A stretch of DNA of 55,249 nucleotides from Prevotella sp. (GTDB taxonomy: Bacteria > Bacteroidota > Bacteroidia > Bacteroidales > Bacteroidaceae): the NCBI GenBank assembly GCA_017509155.1, contig JAFWQE010000024.1:1-55249 (forward strand). The letters are read 5' to 3'. The position numbers and the translations under genes are program-made. Positions 23,933 through 32,078 of the stretch are shown here, in pieces (positions within the stretch are counted from its first letter, which is position 1; each line of letters begins with the position of its first letter). Under the pieces are notes generated by a model. That model searched no databases. It worked only from the letters and a program-made list of their open reading frames with translations, and was not told the origin of the DNA.

Positions 23933-26776
23933 CTACTTCACCACTTTCTTTTTCCCGTTGACGATGACTACGCCCTTGTAGTCGCGGCCTACGCGCTGTC
24001 CGCTCATGTTGTAGCGCGGTGCGTCGCCGTCGTTGTCGGTTTCCGCCGTGCTGATAGCGGTGGGAACGCCGGAGCCGGAGTACGGAGCCCATTCCCAGTT
24101 CCAATTATAACTCAAAACAATCCAATTCTTACTTTTGGCATCTTTTACATTTTGCCAAGTGCAGACATTATTATCACCATATACTTCGTATATCAAATAG
24201 AGGTTTCCCTGCGACAATTCTTTCCTGTCGGGCAGGCTACCTATCAAGACGTCCATAAAGGTCCCATCCAGTAAGTTACCATAACATTTTATTATATTGA
24301 GGGTAGTGTTCTCTTGCGGCAGAATGAGTGAGGAGATGTTGTTGTTGTAGCAAGTCAGGAGCTCTAAGGCGTTGCAACCCCTTAAGTCGAGTGAAGTCAG
24401 TTGATTGTCTTCACAATCCAAAATCTGCAAATATGTGAAGTCTCTCACATTCAGCGAGTAAAGCTTATTGCCGGAGCATTCCAGAAAATAGAGTTTTCTG
24501 TTATTGCTCAAATCGAGAGTGGTTAATTGGTTCTTTTGACAAAGCAACCGTGACAAATCTGTGCAGACTTCAACATTGAGAGTTGTTAATTGGTTTAAAC
24601 CACAATTTAAAAGCGAAAGTTGGCTGCAAGAGCTTAAGTCGATGGTGGTCAATTGATTGTTATTAACATCTAAGAATTTCAGCTTGGTGCACCCCTTGAC
24701 ATTGAGCGATGACAATGGTCTTACCGTGTTGCCCACATCACGGTAGTTGAAAAGAGCAGTTAGATTTGAATTGTAGCTGCAATCAAGCGTTGTCAATCTG
24801 AGGTTATCCCAAGCAATGCTCGTGAGGTTGCAATATGAGCAGTTCACTTCGCGCAGATTGGGAAAAGTACTCGCGGTCAAATCCAGGCTTGTCAGCGGAT
24901 TGTTTGAGCAATTCAGCGTCTCGAGGTTGGAAACGCCTAACAGGTTGAGTGTGGTCAGCTGATTGCTGGAGCAACGGAGGCTCTTCAATGAGCCGAAGTC
25001 CGACAAATCAAGTCTCGTGAACTTGTTGCCAATGATGTTGAGTTCCTGCAGTGCCGATTGGCAACTGTTCAGATGGGCGATGCTTGTCAGTTGGTTGCCT
25101 TGGCAGACCAGCGTATGCAGCGACGAGCAGCCGTACACGTCGAGCGTCGTCAGTTCGTTGTTGCTACAGTTGAGCGATTCTAGTTTTGAACATCCGGACA
25201 ACTTCACTGTTGTCAGCGAGCTAAGGTTGCAGGAAAGCGATTTCAGCGCGTTCATGTTTTCGCAGGTCAGCTCTTTCAGTTTGGTGCAAACAGAGAGAGA
25301 CAGGCTGCTGAAACCCGTGCCTGAGCAGTCGAATTTCTCCAAGGCTGGCAAATAGCCGATGTCCACGCCCATGCTGGTCAAGTTCGGGTTGTCGGCGCAA
25401 TAAATCTCCTTCAGGTTGGAGTATGTATTGTTGATGAAAAGGCAGTGGGTCAGATTGTTGCCATTGCACGAAAGTCCTTGCAGATTGCTGCAGGGGACGT
25501 TGAGCGATGTCAGTTGGTTGTTGTCGCAAGTCACCCAGGTGAGCTGCGAGTTGCTGCCCAAGTTGAGGATGGACAGACGGTTGTCGTCACATTCCAATTG
25601 GGTGAGATTAGAGTTTCTGTTCAAGTTGAGTTGCGTCAGCTGGTTAGAGACACATTCCAGCCGGGTGAGTTTGGTGTTGTTGCTCAAGTCGAGTTGTGTC
25701 AGCCGGTTGTTATAGAGTTGGAGAACCTTCAGTTCAGTGAAGTACTTGATGCCCGTGAGGTCGGCGATGTTCTTGTTTATCAAATTCAGCGTAGTTGTGT
25801 TGTTCATCTGGCTTGGCGAGATGAATGTTCCGAAAGAATTCTTAAGGTAGTTGCGGAAGTTGGTATCTGGGAAGTATTTGTCATTCACCACCGCCGCATA
25901 ATTCTCGTTGACATCGATGTCGCTTGTATAGATGGGGTTGCCATAGGCGTCGCAGACGCTCTTTTTCGATGAATTAAAGTCGGCGCTCGCAGGGTATGTC
26001 ACGATGGCATAATGAATCTCCTGTTCTTGTGGCGTGATGTTCGATTTTGTTCCGTAAAAATTGCCCACGTTTTTTACACAGGGATAATTGCTGTTGCCGG
26101 TTTTTTCAAGTGTCACGTCGCAGCCATGCGTCCAAGTAGTAGTTGAAGAATAACGGTATTGTCCCTGAAAAGACGCAGAGTACAAGTTGACCAAGTCTCC
26201 TCTTTTCCCCTCAACGTCGATGTTTTTCCCATAAAAAAGAACTTGTCCGCTGGAGGAGCTCACCCCTTCTATGGCCGGGCATTGGTAGCCGGTGATGTAA
26301 AGTTTCGCGAGGCAAAACAGCGAGCACAACGTTTTGTTGATGTACACGGCCCTTGAGTTGTCGCTCTCAATCCATGTGGTGCCGTCTTGTATAAACACTT
26401 TGGTCTCTACGTCGCACTGCAGCCCGGCGTTGTCTTCGGAGTAAATGCTGGTCTGGCCATAGCAATATATTCTCAAACCCTCAATGCCTTTGTTATAGAT
26501 GCCTTGATTGTTGCTGTAGTTATCAGAGCAGTCGATGGAGACATCTTTAAGCTTCAGGATTTTATTGGTGGCATCGTAAGTTACGGATCCTGTCGCTCCG
26601 TCGATAGTCGAGTAGGTGATGTTGTTGGCATTGCCGCTTGTCACTCGCTTGCCGCCGACCCATAGGTCGTAGTCGGTGGCTTGCACACTCATGGTTCCTG
26701 CCATCCAAAGGAGGACGGTCAGCAGGAAGACGATTCCCTTGCCTTCCTGTAGTTTTGTTGACTTGTTCGTTTTCAT
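23933..26776 (-). CDS. Secreted leucine-rich-repeat protein, paralogue 1
   Basis: A 947-residue secreted protein. The signal peptide lies at about 10-33 after a basic start. About 34-300 is an N-terminal module (DYDLWVGGKRVTS, GSVTYDATNKILKLKDVSID) that is also present in the neighbouring paralogue. About 325-845 are some 22-residue LRRs of the form LxxLxCSxNQLTxLDLSxC, of the internalin/BspA-like class used in adhesion. About 850-920 is a short linker, and the end (YNMSGQRVGRDYKGVVIVNG + KKKVVK) is the shared C-terminal tag. Base use is more AT-rich than the metabolic genes here. Likely a surface adhesin or glycan-binding protein. It lies 137 bp downstream of paralogue 2 on the same strand. 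Confidence 0.85.
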   Translation of the reverse strand: MKTNKSTKLQEGKGIVFLLTVLLWMAGTMSVQATDYDLWVGGKRVTSGNANNITYSTIDGATGSVTYDATNKILKLKDVSIDCSDNYSNNQGIYNKGIEGLRIYCYGQTSIYSEDNAGLQCDVETKVFIQDGTTWIESDNSRAVYINKTLCSLFCLAKLYITGYQCPAIEGVSSSSGQVLFYGKNIDVEGKRGDLVNLYSASFQGQYRYSSTTTWTHGCDVTLEKTGNSNYPCVKNVGNFYGTKSNITPQEQEIHYAIVTYPASADFNSSKKSVCDAYGNPIYTSDIDVNENYAAVVNDKYFPDTNFRNYLKNSFGTFISPSQMNNTTTLNLINKNIADLTGIKYFTELKVLQLYNNRLTQLDLSNNTKLTRLECVSNQLTQLNLNRNSNLTQLECDDNRLSILNLGSNSQLTWVTCDNNQLTSLNVPCSNLQGLSCNGNNLTHCLFINNTYSNLKEIYCADNPNLTSMGVDIGYLPALEKFDCSGTGFSSLSLSVCTKLKELTCENMNALKSLSCNLSSLTTVKLSGCSKLESLNCSNNELTTLDVYGCSSLHTLVCQGNQLTSIAHLNSCQSALQELNIIGNKFTRLDLSDFGSLKSLRCSSNQLTTLNLLGVSNLETLNCSNNPLTSLDLTASTFPNLREVNCSYCNLTSIAWDNLRLTTLDCSYNSNLTALFNYRDVGNTVRPLSSLNVKGCTKLKFLDVNNNQLTTIDLSSCSQLSLLNCGLNQLTTLNVEVCTDLSRLLCQKNQLTTLDLSNNRKLYFLECSGNKLYSLNVRDFTYLQILDCEDNQLTSLDLRGCNALELLTCYNNNISSLILPQENTTLNIIKCYGNLLDGTFMDVLIGSLPDRKELSQGNLYLIYEVYGDNNVCTWQNVKDAKSKNWIVLSYNWNWEWAPYSGSGVPTAISTAETDNDGDAPRYNMSGQRVGRDYKGVVIVNGKKKVVK

Positions 26777-26913
26777 ATCTTTATCTTTTTAATGGTTCAT
26801 ACAATTTTCTCATGTTTTAGAGGTGAGAGGTTAGAGGTGAGAGGTAAGGGGTGAGAGGTTAGAGGTGCGCCAATAATTCTTCACTTATCACTTGTCACTT
26901 ATCACTTGTCCTG
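26777..26913. repeat. Purine-rich direct repeats between the LRR genes
   Basis: GAGGTTAGAGGTGAGAGGT-type units (26820-26865) followed by CACTTATCACTTGTCACTTA units (26881-26908). A related GAGAGGTAAGATGTAAGAGG tract is at 29494-29540 upstream of paralogue 2. No promoter consensus is evident in this gap. Confidence 0.7.
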
Positions 26914-29445
26914 TCACTGCTTCACCACCTTTTTCTTCCCGTTGACGATGACCACGCCCTTGTAGTCGCGGCCTACGCGCTGTCCGCTCATGTTATAGCG
27001 CTGTGCGTCGTCTTCGTTGTCTGCTTCGATGGTGCTGATGTCGGTGGGAACACCACCTGCATACAGCGTCCAATTATTACCGTTTGACGTCTGGTACGTG
27101 TTCCAGTTCTTTGCTCTGGCCTTGTCGACATGCGTTGTCAGGCAGACGTTTCCTTCCTCATAGTAAGTACCTGTGTATAAAACCTTGAACGAACCGGCTG
27201 TTGAATTCGCCCTGTTCGGAAGGGCTGCCACGAGCGCATCCATTGCGTTTCCGGAAATACGGTTCGCCTGGCAGGAAATGCTTTGCAGCGATGGGCAGCT
27301 TGACGGAAGGGTGATGGACGTAAGCTGGTTAATGCTACAGTCGATTTCCGTCAGCGCATAGCAGCCGGTCAGGTTGAGCGACGAAAGCTGGTTCTGACCG
27401 CAGGACAGTTTCTTCAATGCGCTGCACCCATTAACGCTCAGCGAGGTCAGTTTGTGGTTCGTCTGGTTTTGGCAATACAGTTCTTCCAGCGCTGTGCGGT
27501 TGGACAAGTAAATAGATGAAAACCCACAACCACTGATATCAAGAATCTTCAATGCGTTACAACCACCTATTGAGATATCCGACAAATTGCTGTTGCCAGG
27601 AATAATGAGTGAAGTGAGGTATGAATTGTTGGAGATGTCAAAGTTGGTGAGGTACCCAGCCCAGGTAAAAGTGGTGAACTTGTTGTTACTACAGTTAATC
27701 TTGGAAATACTTGGCGGCAGCACGATGCTCGTCAGTTGGTTGTTGCTACAGTTAAGATCGTACACGTTGGTGTCCCACAAGTTAAGGGTCGTCAGTGTGT
27801 TATTAGAAACATTCACAGTCTTAAGATTGTCACAATACAGGGAGATGCTCGACATCCGTCCATTATTGGTACATGTCAGTGTTTCTAATGACGGCACAGA
27901 AGACAGACCAAGAGAAGTCATATTGCTGTTTCCACTACATGTCATTGTTTTCAAGCTCGCGCAGTTCGACACGCTGAGGCTGGTCAGTGCTGGGTTGTAG
28001 CTACATGAAAGCGTTTGGAGCGAGGGATTGTTTGAACACCTGAAATCCTTGAGCTTGCTGAAATTGCTTACCTGAAGACTGGTGAAAGAGTTGTTTTCAC
28101 AATAGATGTATTGCAAGGTGCTACTTACAGAGCTGAAATCATTGAGAGTGGTGAGTTTGTTATTGGAGCAGTAGAGGTCGGTCAGCCCTGTATTCTTGAA
28201 ATTAATGGCTTTCAGATAATTGTCGGAGCAATAAAGCTGTTTCATGTTCCCCAAGTCACTCACAGAGATTGAGGTCAGCTGGTTGTTGCCACAATAAAGC
28301 TTTTCCAAACGGTTGCAAGTATAGCCTAATTGCGTCAGCTGATTATTCCGACAATCGAGATAGGTGAGTTTTCCTAAACTGACATTGCTGAGATAATTCA
28401 GATTGTTGTTATTGCAATACAGTGTCTGCAGCTCTGTGAAGTAGTTGATACCATCGAGCGAACTGATGCCTAAGCCCGACACGTCCATTGAGGTGCAGTT
28501 GTTGATAGTGCTCTGCCAAAGAACAACATAACCAAACCTGTTCATTAAGTAGTTACGGAAAGCTGTATTGGGAAAATAACGGCTATTTATGGGAACTACA
28601 TATTCGTTGCTGACGTAGATGTTGTCTGCATATATAAAATTCCCGGAACTGTCACAGATTCCGGCTTTGGTTGACATATATTCGGCCTTGAAAGGCGACA
28701 CGATGATGGGATCCCCCTTAGATGCAGAGGAGTAGTTGACGTCAGGCATACTAAGCACGTAACTCACAATGGGAAAACTGCTGTTGCCAGTGGATTGCAT
28801 CGTCACGTCGCAAATGCCGCCATAGCTCCAGAATTCCACCTCATGCAGATTCCGCAAGCTTCCCTTATCTGCATTGATATAGATATTGTCGCCTCCTATG
28901 TCCAAGTCGGGATAGGTTGTAGAGTTTTTAGGAGGATAGCCTAGTATGCCATAGCCTTTTGCTTCTATCCAAAACTCTGCGCCGATTTCCGAACAGATTC
29001 TGTATGGGTGAGCCCCCATGAGGTAAAAGCATTGTTTGTTCGCATCATAACCGCTGATGCGTGTAAAACCAGTCTTCACAATAAACTCAGATTGTGTCTC
29101 ACACCACACTGCCACGTCGTTATGTGCGTAGAGGTTGTTGGTTCCATAGAAATGCACTTTCAGTCCGTAACAACTCTCATTGTGGATGACATCACCGCCA
29201 GACCCTTTTGCATTGATGTGGACATTAGTTAGTGTCAGGATGTTGGTGTTGGGGTCGTACTTCACCGTGCCGCTCTCGATGTTTCCGCCTTTGATGTCGT
29301 TGTAGTTGCTGCTGGTCACTTTTACGCTGCCGACCCAGAAACCGTAGTCTTTGGCATGCAAACTCATGGCTCCTGCCATCCAAAGGATAAAGGTCATCAA
29401 GGGGAGAAGATACTTACCCCTTGCACAATCGTTATTTGTTTTCAT
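26914..29445 (-). CDS. Secreted leucine-rich-repeat protein, paralogue 2
   Basis: An 843-residue protein with the same plan as paralogue 1: signal peptide (about 12-31), N-terminal module (DYGFWVGSVKVTSSNYNDIK, GTVKYDPNTNILTLTNVHI), LRRs about 315-745 (LYCSNNKLTTL, LSCGQNQLSSLNLTGCYALT), a linker and the tag YNMSGQRVGRDYKGVVIVNG + KKKVVKQ. The last 30 residues are nearly identical to paralogue 1 at the DNA level while the LRRs are far apart. This suggests either strong constraint on the tag or recent gene conversion. Function is inferred as adhesion or ligand binding at the surface. Confidence 0.85.
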   Translation of the reverse strand: MKTNNDCARGKYLLPLMTFILWMAGAMSLHAKDYGFWVGSVKVTSSNYNDIKGGNIESGTVKYDPNTNILTLTNVHINAKGSGGDVIHNESCYGLKVHFYGTNNLYAHNDVAVWCETQSEFIVKTGFTRISGYDANKQCFYLMGAHPYRICSEIGAEFWIEAKGYGILGYPPKNSTTYPDLDIGGDNIYINADKGSLRNLHEVEFWSYGGICDVTMQSTGNSSFPIVSYVLSMPDVNYSSASKGDPIIVSPFKAEYMSTKAGICDSSGNFIYADNIYVSNEYVVPINSRYFPNTAFRNYLMNRFGYVVLWQSTINNCTSMDVSGLGISSLDGINYFTELQTLYCNNNNLNYLSNVSLGKLTYLDCRNNQLTQLGYTCNRLEKLYCGNNQLTSISVSDLGNMKQLYCSDNYLKAINFKNTGLTDLYCSNNKLTTLNDFSSVSSTLQYIYCENNSFTSLQVSNFSKLKDFRCSNNPSLQTLSCSYNPALTSLSVSNCASLKTMTCSGNSNMTSLGLSSVPSLETLTCTNNGRMSSISLYCDNLKTVNVSNNTLTTLNLWDTNVYDLNCSNNQLTSIVLPPSISKINCSNNKFTTFTWAGYLTNFDISNNSYLTSLIIPGNSNLSDISIGGCNALKILDISGCGFSSIYLSNRTALEELYCQNQTNHKLTSLSVNGCSALKKLSCGQNQLSSLNLTGCYALTEIDCSINQLTSITLPSSCPSLQSISCQANRISGNAMDALVAALPNRANSTAGSFKVLYTGTYYEEGNVCLTTHVDKARAKNWNTYQTSNGNNWTLYAGGVPTDISTIEADNEDDAQRYNMSGQRVGRDYKGVVIVNGKKKVVKQ

Positions 29446-29563
29446 GTTTTTGTCAATTTAATGTTAGTAGTTTTTTTAGAGTTTAGAGTTTAGATGTGAG
29501 AGGTAAGATGTAAGAGGTGAGATGTAAGATGTAAGAGTACACCTATTCCGCATCCTTTTCTCA

Positions 29564-29612
29564 CCTCTCTGCGCTCCCTCCCTGAACAGGGAGGGTTGGG
29601 GAGGGTCTCCTT
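29564..29612. repeat. GC-rich REP-like element
   Basis: CTCCCTCCCTGAACAGGGAG followed by GGTTGGGGAGGGTCTCC. Same family as 9706-9826, one half only. It begins just past the end of the 29616 gene on its 3' side, where it could form a terminator-like hairpin. Confidence 0.7.
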
Positions 29613-29615
29613 CCT

Positions 29616-30824
29616 TCAGAACGCGTAGATCCAGTAGTCCACCATCATTTCCATCCACACCGTCCCCATTTCGCGCAGGATGTAGTACTGCACGCTCTCG
29701 CCACCAAAGAGACGGATGTAGAGTTCCAGTCCCTCGTCGGTGGCAACGGCGCAATGGATTTCGGGCGCATGCTCCATGAAGCTACCCTCGTCGTCGACAA
29801 ACCAGATGGACTGTCCCGATTCGTAGCTGCCGTCGACGGTGCCCTGGAATTCCCATGAGGAAACCACCTCGCCCTCGGCAATGCACACCATCGCGGCAAG
29901 GGCCTCGGTGCCGGTAATGGCAAACTGTACGGCATAGAACGAGCGCTCGGCCGTCTCAATGCTCGCCAGCCATCTCGAGTCGACGATTTCGCGACCGCCA
30001 TAATAGTCGCTGATCATCCGGCACACGTCTCGGCTTGCTTTCTTCACAGGCTCGCCTTGTTTCCATCTGCTGTATTGCAGCAGACTGTGATTCTTGAAAA
30101 AGCTGCTCTTCACCACCCAGGGGCAGGCCTCCTCGTCGTCGTAGCCTCGGAACATCTTTGTCACGATGGCGGGATCGTTCAGCTTGAACGTGTACTCCAT
30201 TTCGTCCGTTACGACCGTTCCGTCTTCGTCTTTCTGCAGGTCGCGTTCCTGTTTGCTCAGTCGCACGGCGTTCTGATGCGGCTTGAAAATCATCTGGTTG
30301 TAAGCACCGATGTCGGCAATTTTCTCCTCGCCTTCCACAACCACACTGAAGATGTTCTTGGTCTTGTTCATGGCTCGAACCGGCAACGGACGTTCGCGAA
30401 GGGTGATGTCCTTGCTGTGCGTTTTTCGCTGTCCGAGCTGGGAGATGCTCTCCCAGTAGACGGAGTCGGGCACCATGCTCTTGCTCACTCGCTTCGCTTT
30501 CACGGTGTTGCCGTTGGGCGTCAGCATCACCATTTCGCTCTTGTCGGTGGTAGAAACCACCATGGCAAAGTCCAGCGGACTGGCCTGCTGGGTGCGCAGC
30601 AGGCAGTATTTCTGCGGATGCTTGCTGGCGTTGGAACGGGTGCTTTCAAACTGTTCGATGACGCTGCTGCAATGGTCAGCATACCACTTTTCATTCTCTA
30701 TGAGCAAGTCGTAATCGTCTTGTGCGTGAACCATGTCGGCAGAGAGGGTCAGCATGGCAACCGCTGCTATGAAGCGGAACGCATGGGTTAAGCGATGGAG
30801 GGTTGTTTTTGTCTTCATATTCAT
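29616..30824 (-). CDS. Secreted protein of unknown function
   Basis: A 402-residue protein with signal peptide (about 1-34, cleaved after VHA). No membrane anchor, lipobox or C-terminal tag. The mature part mixes a charged N-terminal half with a beta-rich C-terminal half (SIWFVDDEGSFMEHAPEIHC, LELYIRLFGGESVQYYILRE). I do not recognise a domain. It lies 170 bp upstream of LRR paralogue 2 on the same strand, with its own -7 element (minus TACCTTTG at 30862-30855), so co-transcription with the LRR genes is possible but not shown. Confidence 0.75.
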   Translation of the reverse strand: MNMKTKTTLHRLTHAFRFIAAVAMLTLSADMVHAQDDYDLLIENEKWYADHCSSVIEQFESTRSNASKHPQKYCLLRTQQASPLDFAMVVSTTDKSEMVMLTPNGNTVKAKRVSKSMVPDSVYWESISQLGQRKTHSKDITLRERPLPVRAMNKTKNIFSVVVEGEEKIADIGAYNQMIFKPHQNAVRLSKQERDLQKDEDGTVVTDEMEYTFKLNDPAIVTKMFRGYDDEEACPWVVKSSFFKNHSLLQYSRWKQGEPVKKASRDVCRMISDYYGGREIVDSRWLASIETAERSFYAVQFAITGTEALAAMVCIAEGEVVSSWEFQGTVDGSYESGQSIWFVDDEGSFMEHAPEIHCAVATDEGLELYIRLFGGESVQYYILREMGTVWMEMMVDYWIYAF

Positions 30825-30854
30825 TCGTTTTGACTAATTCAGTATTACTGCCTA

Positions 30855-30862
30855 CAAAGGTA
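30855..30862 (-). promoter_or_regulatory. -7 element of the 29616-30824 gene
   Basis: Minus-strand TACCTTTG, with TTTG 18 bp upstream (30884-30881). Leader of about 25 nt. Confidence 0.55.
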
Positions 30863-30974
30863 CGAATAAACGAGCAAAACACAAAAGAAAAGTTCGCATT
30901 TCTTTTTGTTTTCGAGTTGATATGGGAGTTGAGGAGTCTGGGAGTTCCTTGCAAGCAAAGCAGCCAAAGGTAGA

Positions 30975-31310
30975 GCGCAACAGATTAATGATTGATTTAC
31001 GACGATTGACGTTTAAGTCGTAGAACGTAAATCTACATGAATATCACATAAATACTGCGCGCAACAGATTAATGATTGATTTACGACGATTGACGTTTAA
31101 GTCGTAGAACGTAAATCGGCATAAATATCACATGAATGCTGCGCAAAAGATTAATGATAAATTCACGACGATTGACGTTTAAGTCGTAGAACGTAAATCT
31201 ACATGAATATCACATAAATACTGCGCGCAAAAAGATTAATGATAAATTTACGACGATTTATGTTAAACCACATAGAACGAAAACCTCATGAATCTGGCTT
31301 AAATGAATTA
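30975..31310. repeat. Four direct repeats of about 84 bp
   Basis: Units start with GCGCAA at 30975, 31059, 31141 and 31225. The first three are nearly identical; the fourth decays after its midpoint. Each has an inverted repeat, ATTTACGACGA...TCGT-agaa-CGTAAAT. There are no variable spacers, so it is not a CRISPR array, and no ORF runs through it. Confidence 0.9.
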
Positions 31311-31320
31311 GTAATTCGTA

Positions 31321-31578
31321 TTATTCGTCCAATTCGTTGTCGTCAGAACTACGATATCCGTTGAATCTGAGTCATCCGTGTTCGTTTGTTTTTATGAACA
31401 CAGATAGCACGGATTGACCGGATTTTTTTGTTTCTAAGGAAAAGCAGTTCGTTTTATTCGTCAAATTCGTTGTCGAACCACGATATCCGCTGAATCCGAG
31501 TCATCCGTGTTCGTTTGTTTTATGAACACAGATTGCACGGATACACCGGATTTTTCTGTTTCTAAGGATAAGCAGTTC
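31321..31578. repeat. Two direct repeats of about 130 bp
   Basis: 31321-31450 and 31454-31578 are about 90% alike. Each contains ATCCGTGTTCGTTTGTTTT and GAACACAGAT...CACGGAT, which pair into an imperfect hairpin. They follow the 84-bp array directly. Confidence 0.9.
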
Positions 31579-31605
31579 CTTTTTCGTTCTCTGTGGTTTG
31601 TCTCA

Positions 31606-31669
31606 GTTTATTTGGCAAATAAACACAAAAAAACTGGCAGATAAAACGAGTTTATCTGCCAGTTTTTTT
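31606..31669. repeat. GTTTATTTGGCAAATAAAC palindrome plus CTGGCAGATAAA hairpin
   Basis: A 19-nt palindrome (31606-31624) is followed by AAACTGGCAGATAAA and its inverted copy TTTATCTGCCAGTTT with a T-run, which looks like an intrinsic terminator on the plus strand. The same two motifs occur together at 50768-50827. Confidence 0.8.
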
Positions 31670-31673
31670 GAAC

Positions 31674-31761
31674 AATATCAATGGTTTCGTTCAACAATCC
31701 CATTGATTTCGTTCAACGATTCCATTGGTTTTGTTGAACAATTCCATTGGATTCGTTCCAC
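31674..31761. repeat. Dispersed 22-bp-unit element (copy B)
   Basis: Four 22-bp units at 31674, 31696, 31718 and 31740, each with CAATGG/CCATTG and GTTCAAC or GTTGAAC. Here the flanks do not match copies A and C clearly. The rest of the gap to 32078 contains GGAGTTTAGGAGTTTGG and CTCCTAAGCTCCTAGAC (inverted arms around 31938-32000) and no gene. Confidence 0.85.
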
Positions 31762-32078
31762 GATTTCGTCAGAATGGCGGCGACAAAGCGCCAAAGAACC
31801 CAGCGAAATCTGGCGTTTCTAAACTCTCGGACTCCAATTCACCGGAATCATCTTCAGCAGTTGAACCGTCCTATATTGAGCAGCCTCAGTTTTTTTTGCA
31901 AGCAGCGCCACCAAGGTCGGGAACGGCCTGTCCTTTGGAGTTTAGGAGTTTGGAAGTAGCTTCAGCGGCCGAATGCCGCGAAAGCTCCTAAGCTCCTAGA
32001 CTGCATAGACAGGCGGAGCCTGGATCCTACACTCTTAACGCCGTGAGCCGTCCGTGCCTCGGCAACCTCCCCCGGCGA

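Noticed and set aside
30975-31310. Possible CRISPR array
   Set aside because: The whole 84-bp unit is repeated with no variable spacers, and no cas genes are present.
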